DNA of 64,000 nucleotides from RGIG2945 sp045540355 (GTDB lineage: Bacteria; Bacillota; Clostridia; Oscillospirales; Acutalibacteraceae): assembly GCA_045540355.1 (NCBI GenBank), contig JAZQHB010000077.1:1-64000 (forward strand), written 5' to 3'. Position 1 is the stretch's first letter, and every line of letters begins with the position of its first letter. The translations under genes were made by a program, and so were the position numbers. This document shows, one piece after another, positions 58,883 to 64,000 of the stretch. The notes under the pieces are model-generated. The model ran no database searches, was not told the origin of the DNA, and saw only the letters and a list, made by a program, of their open reading frames with translations.

Positions 58883-59035
58883 CAGACGCTTCGCGTCTTG
58901 CGTACTCGACGACCGAAATTCTTCGAATTTCAGTACCCGTCTTCGCACCGTCGGTCTAAAAAACAGTTCCCTGAACTGTTTTTCTTAACGCCCTCCGCCC
59001 TCTCAGGGTTCGAGTCCCCCTTGTCCGAACAAAGT
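58883..59035. repeat. GC-rich hairpin array between tRNA 3' ends
   Basis: Successive inverted repeats: AGACGCTTCGCGTCT, ACTGAAATTCGAAG-type arms around 58917-58932, and AAACAGTTCCCTGAACTGTTT. A segment GGGTTCGAGTCCCCC (near 59007-59021) on the plus strand looks like a tRNA T-arm. No coding frame is supported. Confidence 0.55.
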
Positions 59036-59070
59036 AAAAGAGAAGTCACACAAAAGTGTAACTTCTCTTT
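59036..59070 (-). terminator. Terminator of tRNA-Arg
   Basis: AAAAGAGAAGT(C)ACAC pairs with GTGT(A)ACTTCTCTTTT. On the minus strand the T run follows the stem immediately after the tRNA 3' end. Confidence 0.8.
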
Positions 59071-59147
59071 TGGCGTGCCAGGAGGGACTCGAACCCCCGA
59101 CCTTTTGGTTCGTAGCCAAACACTCTATCCAACTGAGCTACTGGCAC
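59071..59147 (-). tRNA. tRNA-Arg(ACG)
   Basis: The minus strand folds as a complete cloverleaf: acceptor GTGCCAG/CTGGCAC, D-arm TAGCTCAGTTGGATAGAG, anticodon stem TTTGG/CCAAA with loop CTACGAA (anticodon ACG), T-arm GGGGGTTCGAGTCCC, and an encoded CCA end (59073-59071). ACG becomes ICG after editing and reads CGN arginine codons. A promoter (TTGATT, 17 bp, TAATAT, minus strand 59187-59159) and a terminator flank it. Confidence 0.95.
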
Positions 59148-59158
59148 ATCGCTCAAGT

Positions 59159-59187
59159 ATATTATCACAAAAGATTGAAAAAATCAA
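59159..59187 (-). promoter_or_regulatory. Promoter of tRNA-Arg
   Basis: Minus-strand -35 TTGATT (59187-59182), 17-bp spacer, -10 TAATAT (59164-59159), 12 bp before the tRNA 5' end. Confidence 0.75.
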
Positions 59188-59236
59188 GGGGAAATGTGAA
59201 AAAATTTTAAATTATTATAAAAAGCTGCTTTTTTGC

Positions 59237-59265
59237 TTGACTTTTAGGTATATCTAAACTAAAAT
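59237..59265 (+). promoter_or_regulatory. Promoter of the MarR-ABC operon with operator palindromes
   Basis: -35 TTGACT (59237-59242), 17-bp spacer, -10 TAAAAT (59260-59265). The spacer is filled by the imperfect palindrome TTTAGGTATATCTAAA (59243-59258). Confidence 0.8.
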
Positions 59266-59278
59266 AAGTAAGCATAAT

Positions 59279-59294
59279 AATTAGTCGACTAATT
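59279..59294. promoter_or_regulatory. 16-bp palindromic operator
   Basis: AATTAGTCGACTAATT, a perfect palindrome between the promoter and the MarR start codon. Size and symmetry fit a MarR dimer site, so the regulator probably represses its own operon. Confidence 0.7.
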
Positions 59295-59312
59295 AAATTT
59301 TACGGTGATGAA

Positions 59313-59789
59313 ATGGAAAATGAGTTAAGAAAACTTGTCGGTATGCAGATGAAGCTGTCTGCACTTCACCGATATTACATTCATACGGCATTATCAAAGC
59401 ACGGTGTTTTTCCCGGTCAGCCGCCGCTTCTCAATATATTAGAAGAAGGCGATTGCACTCAGAAAGAGCTGAGTGAAAAGCTCAAGGTATCTGCGGCGAC
59501 GGTTGCGGTGTCTGTTAAAAGACTTCAGAAGTCGGGTTTTGTCGAAAAACTTTCCGACAGTGAAGATTTAAGATGCAACAGAATAAGAATTACCGAAAAC
59601 GGCAAAAAAGTAAATGCACTTTGTTGCTCAGAATGTGACAGGATAGACAATAAAATGTTCGAGGGTTTTACCGATGATGAAAAAAAGCAGTATGCTGATT
59701 TTCTCAAACGAATTTCTGACAACCTTTCGGGCGATAATTTTACAAAGAACGATTTAATTGAATTTTTCGAGAAGGAGGGGAAGAGATGA
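59313..59789 (+). CDS. MarR family transcriptional regulator
   Basis: A 158-residue winged-helix regulator. The DNA-binding part reads TQKELSEKLKVSAATVAVSV (about 50-69) and the wing LSDSEDLRCNRIRITENGKK, with the dimerisation helices at both ends. MarR proteins leave DNA when they bind small toxic ligands. It overlaps the first ABC gene by four bases (ATGA), so it most likely controls the exporter through the two palindromes upstream of it. Confidence 0.93.
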   Translation: MENELRKLVGMQMKLSALHRYYIHTALSKHGVFPGQPPLLNILEEGDCTQKELSEKLKVSAATVAVSVKRLQKSGFVEKLSDSEDLRCNRIRITENGKKVNALCCSECDRIDNKMFEGFTDDEKKQYADFLKRISDNLSGDNFTKNDLIEFFEKEGKR

Positions 59790-61519
59790 GAAAACTTATA
59801 CCGTACATGAAAAAATATTGGCTTCAGGCTCTGATGTGTCCGATTCTTTTAATCGGAGAAGTTCTGATGGAATTAAGAATCCCGCTTTTGATGGCAGACA
59901 TTGTCGATATCGGTCTTAAAATGGAGGAAGGTGCAATTGAATACATCTGTCAGAAAGGCGGATTGATGATACTGTTTGCGGGTCTTTCGCTTCTTTGCGG
60001 TGCGTTGTGTGCAAAGTTTGCGGCAACGGCAAGCATGGGCTTCGGTGCCGAGCTCAGAACAGGTATTTTTAATGCGATTCAGAGTTTTTCCTTTTCAAAC
60101 ATTGACAGATTTTCCACAGCATCACTTATCACCAGAATGACCAAGGATGTAAATACCGTTCAGATGGGTTATATGATGGTAATACGCACACTTTTCAGAG
60201 CACCCACAATGCTGGTTTCCGCGGTTATAATGACATTGAGATTGAATAAAAAGCTTGCGACAATGTTCTTGATTGCGATTCCCGTGCTCGGTATATCTTT
60301 GGGATTGATTTCTTCAAAGGCGATGCCGAGATTTAAAAGCATGCTCAAAAAGTTCGATAAATTCAACGCATCAATTCAGGAGAATCTTATTTCAATCAGA
60401 GTTGTAAAAGCATTTGTCAGAGCAAGACATGAAAAAGAAAAATTTCAGATATCAAATGACGAGCTGCGTGATGCGTCAATCTTTGCGGAAAAGCTGATAA
60501 TTCTTAATCAGCCGATAATGCAGATGTTGGTTTATCTCTGCATACTTGCAACACTCTGGTTCGGAGGTCACTTTGTGGCATACGGCTCGATGGGTACGGG
60601 CGAATTGATGAGCTTTATTTCATATATCAATCAGGTTTTGATGTCACTTATGATGATAAGCATGGTGCTTGTAATGTTCGTAATGTTCAGAGCATCAATC
60701 ACAAGAATTGTTGAAGTATTGGAAGAAAAGCCCGATATAGACGACAAAGATTGCGATGAAAACTTAGAAGTAAAAGACGGCTCAATTTCATTCAGAAATG
60801 TTAACTTCAAGTATTCGACAGGAACGGGTCGCGATGTTTTGTCCGGGATAAATCTTGATATAAAATCAGGCGAAACAATAGGAATTATCGGCGGTACGGG
60901 TAGTGCGAAAACTACTCTTGTCCAGCTCATTCCGAGGCTTTACGATGTAAGCTCGGGCGGTGTTGAAGTCGGCGGTGTTGATGTGAAACAGTATAAGCTC
61001 GAAAAATTAAGAGATTCCGTTGCGATGGTATTGCAGAAGAATGTCCTGTTTACCGGTACAATAAAAGAAAATCTCCGTTGGGGCGACGAAAATGCAAGCG
61101 ACGAAGAAATAATCGAAGCCTGTAAGGCGGCTCAGGCACACGACTTTATAATGTCTTTCCCCGACGGCTACGAAACGGAGCTCGGTCAGGGCGGTGTAAA
61201 TGTTTCGGGCGGACAGAAGCAAAGACTTTGTATCGCAAGTGCATTATTGAAAAAACCTAAGATACTGATTTTAGACGACAGTACGAGTGCGGTTGATACT
61301 GCAACCGATGCGAAAATCCGTGAAGCGTTCAGCAAAAACTTCGGCAATATAACAACGCTGATTATCGCACAGAGAATATCGTCAGTTCAGGAAGCAGACA
61401 GAATAATTGTACTTGATGACGGCAAGGTAAATGCAGTCGGCACTCATGAAGAATTACTTGAAAACAACGAGATTTATAAGGAAGTATATATCTCCCAGCT
61501 TGAAGGGAGGGTTTCATAA
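59786..61519 (+). CDS. Heterodimeric ABC exporter, subunit with degenerate catalytic site
   Basis: A 577-residue half-transporter: six membrane helices (about 15-300), then a nucleotide-binding domain with Walker A GGTGSAKTT (about 369), Q-loop, signature NVSGGQKQR (about 471), Walker B ILILDDSTSAVD (about 492) and H-loop region IIAQRIS. The residue after the Walker B Asp is Asp instead of the catalytic Glu, and the switch His is replaced by Gln. This is the mark of the degenerate site in TM287/288- and BmrCD-type exporters. It works as a dimer with the next gene's product. The likely role is drug or lipid efflux. Confidence 0.92.
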   Translation: MRKLIPYMKKYWLQALMCPILLIGEVLMELRIPLLMADIVDIGLKMEEGAIEYICQKGGLMILFAGLSLLCGALCAKFAATASMGFGAELRTGIFNAIQSFSFSNIDRFSTASLITRMTKDVNTVQMGYMMVIRTLFRAPTMLVSAVIMTLRLNKKLATMFLIAIPVLGISLGLISSKAMPRFKSMLKKFDKFNASIQENLISIRVVKAFVRARHEKEKFQISNDELRDASIFAEKLIILNQPIMQMLVYLCILATLWFGGHFVAYGSMGTGELMSFISYINQVLMSLMMISMVLVMFVMFRASITRIVEVLEEKPDIDDKDCDENLEVKDGSISFRNVNFKYSTGTGRDVLSGINLDIKSGETIGIIGGTGSAKTTLVQLIPRLYDVSSGGVEVGGVDVKQYKLEKLRDSVAMVLQKNVLFTGTIKENLRWGDENASDEEIIEACKAAQAHDFIMSFPDGYETELGQGGVNVSGGQKQRLCIASALLKKPKILILDDSTSAVDTATDAKIREAFSKNFGNITTLIIAQRISSVQEADRIIVLDDGKVNAVGTHEELLENNEIYKEVYISQLEGRVS

Positions 61520-63444
61520 TGGCAGGACCTATGAGAGGCGGCAGACCCGGCAGAGGTCCGGGCGGTCCCGGTGGATTTGCACCGAGAAAACCTAAGGATA
61601 CAAAGAAAACAGTTAAAAGACTCTTGGGTTATATGACCAAGGGCAGAGCAGGTGTTCTGATTTTGGTGGTCGCATTAGTGCTTATCAGTGCAGGTGCAGG
61701 CGTTGCGGGCACATATATGCTCAAGCCGATAATCAACGAAATCGGTTTAATTATAGGCAGAGCTGACGAACCAGGTGCATTTATTCCGCTTATTAAATAT
61801 GTTCTGGCACTGCTTTGCGTATATATCGCAGGTGCCTTATCCACCTATGCACAGGCGAGAATAATGCTTAATATATCACAGAACACTCTCAACTCAATCC
61901 GTAAAGATTTATTTGACCATCTTCAGGATTTGCCGATTAAATATTTTGACCAAAACACACACGGCGAACTGATGAGCAGATTTACAAACGATACAGATGT
62001 TGTGCGTGAAGCGGTAAGTCAGATTATGCCGCAGATGATTTCTGCGATTGTAACCGTTGTTTCGACATTCATCATGATGCTGGTCTTGAGCCCGATATTG
62101 ACGCTGATGATAATTTTCATGCTTGTGGTTATGTTTATAATCATAAAAACCATCGGCTCAAAGAGTGCAAAGAATTTCAAACGCCAGCAAAAAGCGGTCG
62201 GCGGTGCAAACGGATATATTGAAGAAAATATTGAAGGCTTGAAGGTTGTAAAGGTATTCTGCCACGAGGAAAAGGCGAAGGAAGAATTTGCAATCCGCAA
62301 TGAGGAGCTTCGCGACTCGGCAACAAAGGCAAACACCTATGCAAGTATTCTTATGCCGATAATGGGCAACCTTTCTTATATGAACTATGCCCTGACGGCA
62401 ACAATCGGAGGACTTTTATTGGTCAACGGTGTTGGCAGACTCGACATCGGTTCGGTTGCGGCATTTTTGCAGTATACAAGAAGCTTTTCACAGCCCATAA
62501 CACAGTTTTCTCAGCAGGTAAATGTGTTGCTTTCTGCATTGGCAGGTGCGGAAAGAATTTTTGATGTGCTCGATGAAACACCCGAAGAAGATAAAGGTTT
62601 TGTAACACTCACAAGGGTAGTCAAAAAAGCTGACGGAACGCTAACAAAGACAGACAAAAGAACAGGCAACTGGGCATGGGAAAACACAAAAACAGGCGAG
62701 CTTGTTGAGCTTAAAGGTGATGTGCGTTTCAATAATGTTACATTCGGCTATGACGAGAGAAAAACTGTTCTCAAAAATGTAAGTCTTTATGCAAAACCCG
62801 GTCAGAAGATTGCGTTTGTCGGTTCAACCGGTGCGGGTAAGACTACAATCACAAATCTCATAAACAGATTTTATGAAATATCAGACGGCGAAATCACTTA
62901 TGACGGAATCGATATAAAGAATATAAGAAAAGATGCACTCAGAGGTTCACTTGCAATGGTATTGCAGGACACACATCTTTTCACAGGTACGGTAAGAGAG
63001 AATATCCGTTACGGAAAACTCGATGCGACTGATGAAGAAATTTATGCAGCGGCAAAGCTTGCAAACGCAGATTCATTCATCGAAAGATTACCCGACGGCT
63101 ATGATACGATGCTGACATCTGACGGTATGAATTTAAGTCAGGGTCAGAGACAGCTTTTGGCTATCGCAAGAGCAGCGGTTGCAGACCCGCCTGTGTTGAT
63201 TCTTGATGAAGCAACAAGCTCGATTGATACGAGAACAGAGAGAAATATCGAAAAAGGAATGGATTCTCTGATGAAAGACAGAACGGTATTTGTTATCGCA
63301 CACAGACTTTCTACAGTCAGAAATTCAAATGCTATTATGGTGCTTGAAAACGGTGAAATCATCGAACGAGGCGACCACGAAAGCTTGCTTGCCGATGAGG
63401 GCAAATATTATCAGCTTTATACAGGACAGTTTGAATTGGAGTAA
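61519..63444 (+). CDS. Heterodimeric ABC exporter, catalytically complete subunit
   Basis: A 641-residue half-transporter. The N terminus is a Gly/Arg/Pro-rich tail (GGRPGRGPGGPGGF, about 8-21), followed by six membrane helices and a nucleotide-binding domain with Walker A GSTGAGKTT (about 434), signature NLSQGQRQLL (about 537), Walker B VLILDEATSSID with the catalytic Glu (about 562) and the switch His in VIAHRLST. An insertion of about 45 residues (VKKADGTLTKTDKRTGNWAW) sits just before the nucleotide-binding domain. It shares one base with the preceding gene (TAATG), so the two half-transporters are made in fixed ratio. Confidence 0.93.
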   Translation: MAGPMRGGRPGRGPGGPGGFAPRKPKDTKKTVKRLLGYMTKGRAGVLILVVALVLISAGAGVAGTYMLKPIINEIGLIIGRADEPGAFIPLIKYVLALLCVYIAGALSTYAQARIMLNISQNTLNSIRKDLFDHLQDLPIKYFDQNTHGELMSRFTNDTDVVREAVSQIMPQMISAIVTVVSTFIMMLVLSPILTLMIIFMLVVMFIIIKTIGSKSAKNFKRQQKAVGGANGYIEENIEGLKVVKVFCHEEKAKEEFAIRNEELRDSATKANTYASILMPIMGNLSYMNYALTATIGGLLLVNGVGRLDIGSVAAFLQYTRSFSQPITQFSQQVNVLLSALAGAERIFDVLDETPEEDKGFVTLTRVVKKADGTLTKTDKRTGNWAWENTKTGELVELKGDVRFNNVTFGYDERKTVLKNVSLYAKPGQKIAFVGSTGAGKTTITNLINRFYEISDGEITYDGIDIKNIRKDALRGSLAMVLQDTHLFTGTVRENIRYGKLDATDEEIYAAAKLANADSFIERLPDGYDTMLTSDGMNLSQGQRQLLAIARAAVADPPVLILDEATSSIDTRTERNIEKGMDSLMKDRTVFVIAHRLSTVRNSNAIMVLENGEIIERGDHESLLADEGKYYQLYTGQFELE

Positions 63445-63447
63445 GGA

Positions 63448-64000
63448 ATGAAAATAGGATTGGTTTGTCCCGGCGGCGGAATGAAAGGAATATACGGTGC
63501 AGGGGTACTCGATGTTTTTATTGATAACGATATAAAATTTGATTACTGCATTTCCGCATCGGCAGGTGCGGCAAATGCGGTAACCTTCCTTGCACATCAG
63601 AGGGACAGAACTTACCGCTTCTACAGTCAGCACTCAAAAGCCCCCGAATATATGAGCCTTAAAAATTTCATAAAAACAGGTTCATACTTCGGTCTTGATT
63701 ATGTTTACGGTACACTCACAGATGAGGTTGACCCGCTTGATTTTGAAGCTTTTTATAATTGTAAAACAAAAGCGGAAATTGTCATAACGGATTGCGAAAC
63801 AGGCAGACCCGAATATTTTGATGCAAAGGATATAAAAAAGGGTGATTGCAAGCTGCTTATGGCATCGAGCTCTTTGCCGGCAATCTGCAAGCCGATTGAA
63901 ATAAACGGAAGACTATATTGTGACGGCGGGCTCTCAGACCCCGTACCGATTAAAAGAGCAATTGACAGCGGTTGCGATAAAATTGTACTCGTCACATCAA
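63448..64000 (+). CDS. Patatin-like phospholipase family protein (partial, cut by window end)
   Basis: The first 184 residues of a serine lipase/esterase with the patatin Ser-Asp dyad. The oxyanion-hole loop PGGGMKGIYGAG lies at about 8-19, the nucleophile Ser in ISASAGAAN (about 40; GxSxG with Ser in the first position) and the Asp in YCDGGLSDP (about 157). Members of this short DUF6363-linked group act on phospholipids. It starts three bases after the ABC stop codon with GGAGTAAGGA upstream, so it belongs to the MarR-ABC operon. The C terminus is beyond the window. Confidence 0.88.
   Translation, partial: MKIGLVCPGGGMKGIYGAGVLDVFIDNDIKFDYCISASAGAANAVTFLAHQRDRTYRFYSQHSKAPEYMSLKNFIKTGSYFGLDYVYGTLTDEVDPLDFEAFYNCKTKAEIVITDCETGRPEYFDAKDIKKGDCKLLMASSSLPAICKPIEINGRLYCDGGLSDPVPIKRAIDSGCDKIVLVTS

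Noticed and set aside
58995..59025. A second, plus-strand tRNA suggested by GGGTTCGAGTCCCCC
   Set aside because: Only a T-arm-like segment is present; no acceptor, D-arm or anticodon stem can be built in front of it.

Overview
The window looks like a chromosomal segment of a low-GC Gram-positive anaerobe, most likely a gut Clostridia of the Oscillospiraceae/Ruminococcaceae type. The grounds are strong AGGAGG-type ribosome binding sites, sigma-A promoters with 17-bp spacers, a CDP-glycerol polymerase-type transferase, a class B sortase, an IPKTG-anchored surface protein, lipoproteins with Thr-rich linkers, and many short non-coding hairpin repeats of the kind common in these genomes. The taxon is inferred; no rRNA gene is present.

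Layout. 1-364 holds fragments of a tRNA-Pro 5' half and GC-rich hairpins. 365-2727 is a divergent pair of cell-surface polymer genes (sugar transferase, glycerophosphotransferase-like enzyme) around a highly structured intergenic region. 2833-6947 is a carbohydrate operon with two Gfo/Idh/MocA dehydrogenases and two xylose-isomerase-like TIM barrels, followed by a cytoplasmic glycosidase-like protein, a secreted double metallophosphoesterase and a secreted PHP-domain protein. 14255-18233 has a two-HTH regulator and a DpnII-type (GATC) restriction-modification operon whose first methylase carries an HTH domain. 18412-24503 has a small Cys-rich protein and a 1929-residue vWA/pilin-like adhesin.

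24793-30385 is a minus-strand operon: cysteine desulfurase, ThiI, a CinA/PncC amidase, a sortase, an apparently degenerate membrane-anchored CinA homologue, and a nitroreductase. 30631-34771 has two paralogous secreted ceramidase-like proteins. 34870-35927 is an AT-rich accessory patch with two small XRE regulators and a SLOG-family protein. 35979-39726 has a P-type ATPase behind a yybP-ykoY (Mn2+) riboswitch, and a lipoprotein. 39911-43621 has a VanY-like peptidase, a CpsB-like phosphatase and a sialidase. 43608-49939 has an OGG glycosylase and a gltX-glnS-membrane protein-mrp operon. 50106-54950 is a cell-envelope O-acylation cassette (lipoprotein, repeat/transglutaminase protein, MBOAT, AlgX-like). 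55059-58711 has ExoIII, a KDD-rich lipoprotein and a GH39-like glycosidase. 58741-59147 has repeats and tRNA-Arg(ACG). The window ends in a MarR plus heterodimeric ABC exporter operon that runs into a patatin-like gene cut by the edge.

Together the genes describe a host-associated glycan and lipid forager: sialidase, glycosidases, ceramidase-like hydrolases, secreted phosphatases and adhesins. It also carries envelope decoration, metal homeostasis and a GATC restriction barrier. The most unusual items are the degenerate CinA-transmembrane fusion, the shared excisionase-like HTH on two adjacent proteins, the structured region at 1018-1151, the XRE/XRE/SLOG patch with its palindromes, the recurrent hydrophobic C-terminal tails on secreted proteins, and the tRNA fragments joined to hairpin arrays.
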